The translations under genes were made by a program, and so were the position numbers. The notes under the pieces were generated by a model, which saw only the letters and a list, made by a program, of their open reading frames with translations, searched no databases and was not told the origin of the DNA. Below, piece after piece: positions 36,670-47,121 of a DNA stretch of 64,000 nucleotides. Positions within the stretch are counted from its first letter, which is position 1. Each line of letters starts with the position of its first letter. Source of the DNA: Epiperipatus broadwayi (Eukaryota; Onychophora; Udeonychophora; Euonychophora; Peripatidae); NCBI GenBank assembly GCA_028023455.1, contig JAQFVV010006294.1:4551001-4615000 (forward strand). Reading direction: 5' to 3'.

Positions 36670-36681
36670 AAAATTAAAACT

Positions 36682-37263
36682 CATGAACTACAGTCATTAA
36701 TTCCATTAATGACTTCAGCTTAGATGTCTGCTGCCAAAAATGCTCACTAATCAAGTAAGTAGATAGATAACAAAAGCCACAATTTAAATTAAAACATAAA
36801 AAAGGATACTTACATTTTAAACAGAAGAAAAATTGAAACTCAATATAGTCATTGTGGATAGATAATATTGATTAATAATAATAATATTGTTAATACTAAA
36901 GGAAAGAAGCTACCATATGACCCTACCAAATATTCAAGCTAAATGGCTGTGTTTTTCTATGAGTCATAACTGCACACATACTGTTGTGTTTGCGCATTAT
37001 GTTCACGTGTTGTTGCATTCGGTTACAAGTGAAACACATTTTGTCAAGATTAAAAATATTATTTTTAATAATGATGTGGACTTCACCTATCTAGAATTGA
37101 AAAAAAATTAGAACAAAAACAAAAGTAACAAAAAAAACTTGAAAATTTTGACTTAATTTGTTTCACTCGTAACCCGAGGGCTCTTGCCAGATTGACCTCA
37201 TGATTGACTAAAATTATTTTTGCAATTGACTGGTTGATCATGATTGACTTGTTGGCCACCCTG
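36682..37263 (-). mobile_element. 5' end of the hAT transposon (tentative)
   Basis: The plus-strand string ends GTTGGCCACCCTG at 37263, i.e. on the minus strand the element would start CAGGGTGGCCAACAAGTC, a form common in hAT termini. Following sequence is GC-richer and contains GGCAAGAGCCCTCGGGTTAC. The transposase remnant at 35385-36027 has matching orientation. The matching left terminus was not found, so the target duplication (candidate AGTTATTG at 37264-37271) is untested. Confidence 0.5.
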
Positions 37264-37487
37264 AGTTATTGTTACATAATAATATGTTTAAAATATTGAT
37301 CAACTTTAAATAAAATTGATTAAAAACAACTCTAAATAAAATTTATTTACAGCACCAAACCGTATCAAGTTGTTTGCCTCTGATTATCACAATGCAGACT
37401 AATTCATAGAATTCTCTAGTGATCATCATTAAAAATATAATACATTAAAAGTAATATATATATATAAATAAAATATATGCCCTAAAG

Positions 37488-39340
37488 TTGAATGTGATTT
37501 GTGATGGAATGAATTACGAGGATAGTATAACCTTTGTTACAACCTAATTATTGGTCGCTATTTATAACAGCATTAAACATGAACCAAAAAAAACAATTCT
37601 AATTTAATAATGCCTGTGAAGTGTAGTGTCATTTATAACATAATGAAAATAATAAACTAAGCCAATGTGAACATCAAACAATGAATAACAATCTAACACA
37701 ATTCAAGATTTTGTCAAACCACATATCTGAACACCATTTATAATAAAATAAGATAATAATAATAATCTTTTCTATAACCCCATAGATTTGAATAGCATTT
37801 GTAATGGATTGGAAATAAGTAAAATCATTATTCCAAATTATTCTGAAAATATGTGCATCATTTGCAACAGATTAAAGAAAATGCAATAAAAAACTAAATA
37901 TCATTATCTTATAAATAATAATCTGTACTTATTAGATAAACAGCTTGTAATAGGATGAAAATAATAAGAAATGAGACAAATAAACTTTAATATTTCTTAT
38001 GAATCAAACACTGTTTATAACAATACAAACTTACATTAAAAGTTAAAAGTTATTTTTATTTAAATAAAATAATTCATGAAAGGATAAAAATAATAACTTT
38101 AATATGCCCTATGAATTTAAAAACTATTTATATCAAAATGAGAGTTATAAAGATAAGAAACAAAGATTTTAGTATAACCTACAAACTTAAAATACCAATG
38201 ATATCTAAATAAAGTGTAATTCAATAATTAATCTCTAATTATAACTAAATAAAATAAAAGTAATTCTAACCCAGCCATGCTATCTCATTAATATCAATAT
38301 ACTTTTATTAAATAAGTCAATTACAATATGATTAAATATTTAATAATAATACAAAGGTTTTATTATCTATAAATTTATGCATATTAATCTATCCTTAACA
38401 GGCATATAAAACTTTCTCTTCTAGAATCTTATAAATTCTTAACATTAAATCATAAATAAAATAAAATACCTTAAACTATAATATAATACAAAATCAATTA
38501 ATCTCGCATATCTATCCATTTTTGTCAATTTATAGTACTATAAAATCAAATCGTTCTATTAAATAATCTTACAATTTATAATATCCAGTCATAACAATAT
38601 ATAAAGTAAACAATGGATTCCTATTTGATGCTTATTCAAATACAATTAACAAATCATATCAAATTATTCTTCAATCTAATAAAGCTAAATTGTTAAACTT
38701 TAGACTATAATGATCAAAATATATGAAAGATTATTAATGTTTTATTATGATCAAATATCAGTATGAAAACCTAGTGTTTAAACTAAATTTAAATATAATT
38801 AAAGTAAATCACTCTATTTAATAGATTTCAAATATCAATTTTGATAAGTATCATTACCTATTCTATAACATAATATGATTATGATATTTATGACTAAATA
38901 CTAACTTAATATAATATTCACCCAACAAATAATAGTTTAAAATAAAAATATGCAAATATTCAATTGTAATTGGATATTATTTATCTTCGCTAATTATTAT
39001 ATTTGTACTTTATAACTCAATTCAAACATAGTTAACTAACAGAATAATTATAATAAACTTATAAAAATTTATTAAATATTTAAGAATGCCAAATCGATTA
39101 ATTTATTCCTATATAAAAGTTTATACCTGATCCAGATAACAAAATATTAAATTCACTACAAAAAATATGTGTAATTGTACGCACTTCCCAATCCTGTGGT
39201 TTAACTTCCAAACTGTTTTACAATTACTTATAATAAATTGTGTGATATAAGTCAATACATGAATATCATCTTATCAAAATACTATTAACCAATGCATTTG
39301 CATTGTAAAATTGAATAACAACTAAGCAAGTTTACTTGTT
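37488..39340. repeat. Degenerate array built on a CATTTRTAAYRGATT-like core
   Basis: A short core recurs about every 60-105 bases at least nine times between 37490 and 38130: GATTTGTGATGGAAT, CTATTTATAACAGCATT, TCATTTATAACATAATG, CCATTTATAATAAAATA, GCATTTGTAATGGATTG, TCATTTGCAACAGATTA, AGCTTGTAATAGGATG, TGTTTATAACAATACA and CTATTTATATCAAAATG. Text between cores (ATGAAAATAATAA, AACCTATGAATTT) is also loosely shared. Periodicity fades after 38.3 kb but the texture continues to the better-preserved block at 39386-39818. I read this as an old tandem repeat worn by mutation. Confidence 0.5.
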
Positions 39341-39385
39341 TTAAAATATTTCAAAATTTATAAACATTGAATTTATATATATATT

Positions 39386-39818
39386 ATAATGGATAGTAAA
39401 ATCACACCAATCATTGGGCAGCATTTGTAATGGATAGCTCCTTTCCATTGTAATGTATCTCAGGTCTTGGCTTATTTTATCAAAATCCCAACTTGGGATG
39501 CTAATTGTAATGGAACATATATGTATAACAGAAAATAAACTAGCCCAAGCATTGAATATCAATTGCAATGGACTGAATTATGATGCTAAACTTTTATTTA
39601 ATGATCCTACATATTTGGGCAGCAATTATAATAAACTGCATCCATGCATCAGAAGATAAATATTATGCATGAGTAACAATTACAATATTACTTATCCAAC
39701 TAGTTATGCATAAGGTATACCTGGATACCAAAGAGAAATAAAAGAAATGTTAAATGATTTACTCACAGGATTAACTTGATCAGCAATTTAATTATTCACA
39801 TAAATATAACTTGGAAAC
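39386..39818. repeat. Dispersed repeat, copy 1 (partner at 51279-51653)
   Basis: Shares long blocks with 51279-51653: GCATTTGTAATGGATAGCT, TTCCATTGTAATG, TCTCAGGTCTTGG, ACTTTTATTTAATGATCCTA, CTGCATCCATGCATCAGAAG and ATACCTGGATACCAAAGAG, ending AATATAACTTGGAAAC. It contains four TTG(T/C)AATGGA cores, so it looks like a better-preserved part of the degenerate array to its left. Confidence 0.85.
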
Positions 39819-42761
39819 AAAGGGAATTTTATTGGATCCAACCTATATTTGCAGATAAAGATTATATATAAAACAATATTCTAATTAATGATGGCTTAAT
39901 AAGTGATTATGAAATTGAATATTAGCAAAACACAAAATTATCATTCAAGTGATTATAAGTCTCAAGCATTATCTACTGACGTTTGTCTGAAAAAAAAAAA
40001 AAAAGAAATTTCAAATAAATTACAAAGTCATTTCATTTTAACAAATGATATATGCTTTATTTTAATTGTGGTTTGACTTTTTTTAAAAATAGCAATAATT
40101 ATAGTAAACACCTATAATATTTTGTTTACCTTTCAAGTTTCCATTTTAATTCAATATAATTTAAATTAGCAATGTGTAATAGCAATAGATATGGAAAGAT
40201 ATTTGTGCCTGCATAAGAATCATTTATAATTTAACACATAGAAAGAGATAATAAAGAAAAAATGATGAAATCATAATAGCTTCTTAAACTGATAATTTAA
40301 AATCATCAATATGTTTCTCAAGGTTAGATCATTTAACCAAAAAATATATATATAAGGCTTCTTTTCCCACTGTATTAGATATTTATCTGTTCATTTTTGA
40401 CTACAAACTATACTTTTCTTTGGTATTCCAAATACAATTTCTTTATATTCATTATTTATAACAGATCTATCATGGTCCATAAATTCAATATCTTTTTTTA
40501 TATCTTTATTAACTCTAGGATTTCAATGAATATTTATCACAGACTATAAAACTCCTAGTATATGAAACCTTTATAGATAAAAAATATATACAAACAACTC
40601 CTATCTCATATGGAAGGAAATATGCATCTACAATGCAGACATCAAATACTGACAGCATGACCTACATTTTTAAAACACCCCTAATGATGAGATTATGAAC
40701 TAAATTTTGAAGAAAATATTAAAAGATAATAAATTTGTAAACACAATATAATACATTAGATCTATATTTATAAATGACTCCTATGCAAACAAATGACAAT
40801 CAATATAATTTTCAGCCTACATTATGTACAAAAGATGTGCATTTAAATTAAACAATAGGTGTTTTACTGACAAATAATATCTATTATATATGATCATTTG
40901 TTAATAGGTTGAGCTGGCATTTTTAGATCAGCTCATGTATATATGCATGTATATTGAGACAGTCAATCCTAATTAACGATTGAGCTTTATAGTCCTTCAT
41001 ACTTATAAAGTTACCAACCCAGGTTTAAACCTTATGTTCCATCCTATTCCTATATTCATGAATATCTATTTTATGTATATGTTTGAGATGTGCACCTAAA
41101 AAGTTATAAAGCTTAGCTTTTAATATTTTTTTACTATTATTTATTATTAATTCTTCTTATTAAAATCAGAATATATCAGGTGCAGCTCAAATGTATACAT
41201 ATAATGGGAGAAATTATTGACAGAACATTAATTTTACAAATATTTTTTTGAAGTTTGTAAAATTAAAACTTTTTGTTTAAACCCTTTATTAAAAAACTGT
41301 ATTTTTTTTCTTTTAAAAATCCAAGATGGAGTATGCAACTGTTAATTATCCAAAAATAATTAAAAGGGTGAAAATTTTACATTGTCTAATTTTGGGAAAG
41401 AATGTCTAATTAAACTGTACTAAAAATAAAAAAAGAAATGAAATTAAGAATTTCTACTTTTGCAATTAACATTTTATCAAATCTATTTCTAATCTGGAAA
41501 TAGATTTGAATATATTTTTGGACAAATTATCTAATGGTTGCATCTCCAAAACTATAGGTGAAGGAAATGAAAAAATTCCTACTAGATAGTAATCATGAAT
41601 GAAATTTAAAAAGGGATACTAAAAGCATTCATCAAATACCTGAGGGCAGTATATAATAGGCCAATTTTTGACTTCCTGGAGAAAACTAGTTTTGTAGAAG
41701 AGCTGTTGCCAAAATATTCCATGCTACTTTATTTTCCAAAATGTTGAACGAGTAGTCAAACTAACCATCTTTTCTCACCTTTGCTGGTCAGTCTCTAGCT
41801 GCCAAGAATCATCTCGCTGATGCACCAAAAATGATAGAAAGTATTATCTAAGAATGGAGGAATGTCTAATGAAAACTTGCTACTGCATTGGAAATTGTTT
41901 GAATCCTTTTAAACTTGCCATGCTAAAGCCGAACTGTCAAAATGGACTTTTTAATATAGCAAAGTAATTAACATAAGAACAACCTACGAAATTTATGTCT
42001 AATTCCTTCTAAAACTAATCTGATTTCTTAGTTAAATTGTTAAATTAAATGTTTTTTTTTGTTAACTGTTAATGTAAATTTGCTCTCATACTAATAATTT
42101 TTCTTTTATAGGTAAATTCTATCATATGCTCTTATTTCTTTAATTTTGGTGCGGTTCCTTTCTTAATTTTAAACTATGTTTTATTTTAGTATTTTTAATT
42201 TGCCAATCTAAACAATCTTGCAAGCCTAATGTACAAAGTTATTTTTCCCTATCTACTCAGATCTCCTTGGGTTGAGGTTAATAAAAACCCCTCCCTTTTG
42301 AATTAGATGTACGTGCATTCTTAATTAATATGCTTGCCAGATTGTTTCTCAAGTAGACCTAATTTCATGATTTTCTTTAATGCATCAAAAGGGTATTATT
42401 TATGTATAAATTTTAAATCCCTGGAAAATTAACACTGTTAAATATTTTATATGTCGCCAACTTAATTCTGAAAAGGTGATTTCTTATTGTTACTGTTTTT
42501 TTATATAATCCATATTACAATGCTATACTCTTAATTTTTCAAAGACTTGATTATTCTAAAGTTATAAAATTTATGAGGGTGGGATTTCAATATGTTAAAT
42601 AGCAAGGAAGAAGTAAGGGGTAATTTTAAAATCTGTTTTGTATGAATTAAATCTTTCCCATATATATTACAACATCCTCCTGGTAACAAAAAAAAGAAAA
42701 AATTTTGTACATAAGCAATTACATATAATGATAGTAACAATAACTCCTAAAATTTAATTAA
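39819..42761. other. AT-rich stretch, possible remains of adjacent element
   Basis: Mostly AT-rich with no gene. Between about 41640 and 41900 the sequence is less A/T-rich but I could not assign it; 42230-42320 has a pyrimidine-rich patch (ACCCCTCCCTTTTG). It may include the worn 3' part of the Gypsy-like element whose reverse transcriptase ends at 42762. Confidence 0.35.
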
Positions 42762-43640
42762 TTAATTATACACCTCCTTTTTAAGCAACTGTGACATATG
42801 AGCTGTATTCAAGGTGAAGTTCTTATAAAAATGATGGTAAAAATTGCACATTCCAAGAAATGAATGTAGTTGTTTTTTATTCTCTGGCTGAGAAAAAATC
42901 TGTACTGCTGCAACCTTGTCAGGGTGAAGTTTAATCCTTTCTGCACCCATAAGATGTCCAAAAAAGATAATTTCCTCAGTGGCAAATCTACTCTTCTTCA
43001 GGTTAATTTTAATATTTTTATTTTTACACTCCTGAAAAAACAATCCTAAGTGTTATAGATGTTCTAGCATGTCCTTCAATGCTATGACAAGATTATCTAT
43101 GGTCCTTTGCCTTATTGAATAAGACTCAGTCCAGACAATAAATCAAACTTGTACCACTATTGATCAATCCAAATAACATTCTCAGAAATACATACATCTG
43201 ATCTCCATACTTAAAAGCAATGAACTTTTGATATTGAGAATGCAAATAAATTTGCCACTAACTGGAAGTTAAATTTCCAGTGGTAAACACTCTTTTCCCC
43301 TTAAAACAGGATAATAGTTCATGCATAAATGCAGGAACATTGCATTCTGAAATTCTCATGTGATTCAAGAATCAGGCATCCAAGTAAATATGAGCTGACC
43401 CCTCTTTTTTTTTTTACCAATAATCAAGGGATTGTTAAATGCTGAGACAGATTTCTGAATAATGCTCCATTTCATTATCTGGTTAATTTTCTTATTCTCT
43501 TTCTTCTTAGACTAGTAAGGTATCAGGTAGGACTTATACTGAAATGGCTCTTGATCACTCAACTGCATCTTATGAATATACCCTTTAATGATCCTGGGCC
43601 ATTTTGAGAAGACATTTTGGTATCTACACAAGAGTTAACA
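42762..43640 (-). pseudogene. Gypsy-like reverse transcriptase remnant
   Basis: The best-preserved part (42762-43043) reads INLKKSRFATEEIIFFGHLM followed by KLHPDKVAAV and QLHSFLGMCNFYHHFYKNF, the connection region between the RT palm and thumb in Ty3/Gypsy elements. Upstream on the minus strand, across several stops and frame changes, are FLRMLFGL (palm), DNLVIALKDMLEHL following the YxDD position, and NNPLIIGKKK with SIIQKSVSAF from the fingers. No intact YxDD is readable. RNase H and integrase were not found downstream. Confidence 0.8.
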
Positions 43641-43853
43641 TAAGGTCTATTTCTTTTCTTTAGGTAAATTGAATGACTCATTTAACTTTAGCCTACTATC
43701 AAGATCGGTCATGACTGACTCAACAAAACTCAAACCCAAAGATTGGTGATGCACATATTGTCTAAATTCAATTATTTCCCCTTAACATATGTGCATACCA
43801 TGAAGTCTGATCCTAAAATCATGGTGTGTATTAATTCTGTGATGATCAAAAAC

Positions 43854-44078
43854 TCATGTCTCTTGCTCACTGAATTTAATTGTACTTTCTAGGCATATTT
43901 GCTGAGGAATTAATTTAATTTTATGGTCATTGACCAATGTGACCTGAAAAGCTTGTTTGATTGGCAAAGATGGAATAGTCATGCCCATTCCTTGGAGCCA
44001 ACAAGATAACTCATCTGAAATAAGAGATGCTTGGCTACCACTATCTATCAAGGTTACAATTTCAACCTTTTCTAACAT
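43854..44078 (-). pseudogene. Aspartic protease of the same Gypsy-like element
   Basis: The minus-strand reading VTLIDSGSQASLISDELSCW carries the DSG catalytic triad of retroelement aspartic proteases with the usual hydrophobic lead. About 74 codons remain. The C-terminal (ILG-type) motif lies beyond the frame break near 43860. The element order gag-protease-RT on the minus strand is preserved. Confidence 0.75.
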
Positions 44079-44365
44079 GATGGCAATTTTTGGAAATTAC
44101 TGAAAAGAGGTTGATTATCTGTTTCTTCCATGTTGAAACCTTCTAAGTTAAATCCCAGTGACCCTAAGACAAAAATTAAATTGTTTCTCCCCTAATTAGT
44201 CATGGGTTCCCACAGTGATGAACATTCACAAGGCCTTGCTTAGTTTATTGGGCAGCCCATAGGTCTAGTAATTGAACTCTTAACTCCAGTATTGATGCCA
44301 CCATAAGGATAATCTCCAAATTATGGATTGGTACCATGATCATATCTCTGATCTTAACATGATCT

Positions 44366-44587
44366 CTATATTGGTGCCTGTCTTCTAGATTGATTATAAT
44401 TCCTTGTGACTTGTTGAGTGCAACCTACAAACTGATCCCTTGATGAATCATAACTTATGCTTGACAAAGAGTAACTAGGATTGTCTCTTTTGATTCTAGG
44501 TGGACCATAATAGGTATTCTCCCCAGCCTCCATTGTCCCTAAAATATCTGCCACTTCCTCAACAGTATGTTGATCTGCAGTCCCCAA
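44366..44587 (-). pseudogene. Gag C-terminal region remnant
   Basis: A 73-codon minus-strand frame (VEEVADILGTMEAGENTYYG, later SRRQAPI) sits between the gag core and the protease, where the variable, polar C-terminal part of gag is expected. There is no zinc knuckle in the readable part. Assignment rests mainly on position. Confidence 0.5.
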
Positions 44588-44742
44588 TGTCTACTCAATA
44601 TGCTGAGGCAGGTTTCAGCACAAAATTCTCACAATCTGTATCTCTGACAGAAGAATGCAGTTAAAATTTGAAATTTGGCAAACTGTTGCCTAAAGAACTG
44701 CACATAACTTCCTTCTTGGGAGGCTTATTTTTCATGAGAATG

Positions 44743-44970
44743 TCAATGCTGTATGAAATACTGCTTATCCTCATTCCAAAAATTATTCATGATGGCCTGA
44801 TAGTAATCACCATAGGTTTGAGGCCTTTTAAATAAAGACCACCACCATTTCTTGGCCGAAGCATACAGATGATTGCTGGCAATTGCCAATTTTTCTCTTT
44901 CAGATAATGTACTATGCATAAACAATTCCTCCAATATATTTAAATATACCATGGGGTTTTCATTGTACAC
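44743..44970 (-). pseudogene. Gag core (retrotrans_gag-like) remnant
   Basis: The minus-strand reading contains SEREKLAIASNHLYASAKKW, WSLFKRPQTYGDY and IMNNFWNED, the A...L...A..WW...........F...F pattern of the retrotransposon gag capsid domain. It follows the coiled-coil N-terminal part at 45298-45974 after one or more frame breaks. Confidence 0.7.
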
Positions 44971-45297
44971 TCATCTTGATATTAATAAATCTGGAGGTAT
45001 TGAGGTTTGTGCAATAACCACTAATCACTTGGGGTGGCAAATCATGAGATCCCTTAGAATCGATCACCATATCTTCATTAGGGATTTGATTAAGGCAGTA
45101 CTCAAGACCTCCCTCATGTTCCAAATGTCTTGTGATTATATCTTTAGGTAGTCCTTGTCTCCAATATCATCACTGGCCTTATTTTTCCTGTCTCTAACCA
45201 GCATGATTTCAATTTTATTTCTAAGTCTGCTAAATGTTCACTATACATTAGCATAACATACTTCATCTTCTCAAATTGCACACATATTCCTGCAATA

Positions 45298-45974
45298 TCA
45301 TGTCTTATACTTCTTACTAGTGTTAGTTTTATTGACCTTCATATATTGTGTAACCTGTAATAATTTTCCTTGAACTTCTTCCAACCTAGCAAGCATTTCC
45401 TGGAAATGACTGGAGACAACATTATTCACTGTATCCATCTTATCATCCACATTATGTAGTTTATCATTAGAAATCAGTTGGATCATCTCCTCACAATACT
45501 CTCTATTATAAGCTGTAGAAGCTTGCTCATTGTAAGTCAACAGCAACCTTAATTTTGGTTTTCATAACTGCATAAACATTTCTTAGAAAGCATTCTGTTT
45601 CTAAATGCTTGAAATTCACTCCATAAGGCCTTATTATCTTCAGCAATTTGCTTCTGTAATTTCCAACATTCTTTTCTGGATTCCTCAAATTTACCCATTA
45701 TCCCTTGAGTCTCATTCTTCATTTCATCATTTGTTTCATCAAATATTGCCTTCATGGAGACAGCTTCAATCATTGATGCTTTCCTATACCCTTTCACCCC
45801 TTCAGAAAACTTGATCTTTAACTCCATAGATCTATAATCCACCAGTGTTTTCAATTTAGTACTCATTTTATCAGAATTAATTTTCAACTCAGCCTTTAAT
45901 TCACTAGAGCTAGCCTCCAGTTTATTATTTATTTTATCCATTTTATCAGAGTCAGCCTCCATTTTAACATTCAT
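45298..45974 (-). pseudogene. Gag N-terminal coiled-coil region, two frames
   Basis: A 141-codon minus-strand frame starting at 45974 (MNVKMEADSDKMDKINNKLE) is rich in K/E/M heptads, followed by an 82-codon piece in a second frame (45298-45546) with MLARLEEVQGKLLQVTQYMK. Long charged coiled coils at the start of gag occur in several invertebrate Gypsy elements. Stop and shift between them are near 45547. The start codon at 45974 is the first Met in the frame, but the true start may be further upstream. Confidence 0.65.
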
Positions 45975-46920
45975 TTTATCAGTTAATCTCCATTTTATTA
46001 CCCATTTTCCTTATCAAGTCCACTTATTACTGCAACCTAATGCTAGCACCACACAATATTTCATTAGCATTGCCATAGTAATTTTAAAATAACAATAATA
46101 CTATACAGTCATTATATTGTAACAAATTGCTCCCTCGTAAAACGCCAACCCTTTCTCTTACACTCACATGACTGAACGTTTCACTAAAGACGATTATTAC
46201 CACAAGCAAGAAGCCAATATAAACCCAAAACTTGAGCCTATATTCTTAATTGAACACTGACACGGTATATAAATATCGCCCCAGCATTATATTTCCCAAT
46301 TAAACGCTTCTTCTCTGCTGGGCATATTATTTGAATCAAACAATTATTTCTGTCCAGTGCTTGGAATATTTATATAATTTTCCCGAGACTATCGCGGTAC
46401 AGAAAGAATATCGACTATAGCCCTTTCCCTATTTTTTTTTCTACAATCGGAAATGACTTATTTGTCCACTTCTATTTCTCTATTATGATTCTTAAATTAA
46501 TAACATTTGTCAGTTCGAATGACCCAGATTTAATATACACTAAATATTTGTTCACTTGGCAAAGAAAGACAAATTGCAAAATGACTAGTTACTTCTTTTT
46601 CATACTAATTTTTAATTTTGTAATCGATTAATTATAAATGACATAATAAACAATAAAACACACATATATCTACCACACACCAACATAATATGCACACAAA
46701 TAAAATAGTAAAGAATATAATTCAAATAACTCATTAAACCACTAGCGTAACCCAATTGTTACTTGTCTCATACATTATGATAGTAAAGCTCATAAGTTCT
46801 TTAGCTATATTGAACGAAGTATTGCGCAAAATTTAACAGTTTAGTTTCTGATTGATTTCTTTGTTCACAAAATAATTATGACATGCATGTATTAACAAAA
46901 GTTACCTAGGTACGGAATCC
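45975..46920. other. Presumed 5' leader/LTR region of the Gypsy-like element, unresolved
   Basis: Less A/T-rich than average at 46120-46460, with ATATAAATATCGCCCC near 46266 and a C-tract context. A 5' LTR would be expected here on the minus strand, but I found no matching 3' LTR copy, so no boundary is given. Confidence 0.3.
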
Positions 46921-47121
46921 TCAATGACGGATCAACCATCGAGTGGGAGCTTTCCCTTCTTTTGCAGAGATGGTTGCTTGTTCTTCCGTCGTCCAGTAAG
47001 TGGAGTGTAAAGTTTTATAGTCCGCTGGCGTGGGTTTGATTTCATTCCATTTCCGAAACTTTAATACCTATTCATTTCTTTAGGTACCATCAAACGAATA
47101 TCCAGGCATATCTGGTTCCAT
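46921..47121 (-). other. Protein-like open stretch in a GC-richer island (unidentified)
   Basis: On the minus strand a frame from 47061 to a TGA at 46921-46923 encodes 46 residues of balanced composition (KFRKWNEIKPTPADYKTLHS, then TYWTTEEQATISAKEGKAPT, then RWLIRH), unlike the low-complexity frames elsewhere. In the same frame, 60 bases upstream, ATG at 47119-47121 begins MEPDMPGYSFDGT, but two stops (TAA, TAG) separate the two parts. A donor-like CCTAG|GTAACT lies past the stop. I do not recognise the protein; it may be a pseudogene, a leader of the nearby retroelement, or chance. Confidence 0.25.

Noticed and set aside
37488-39340. CRISPR-like or regular satellite array
   Set aside because: Spacing varies from 60 to 105 bases and cores are diverged; the DNA is eukaryotic. 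Kept only as a degenerate repeat.
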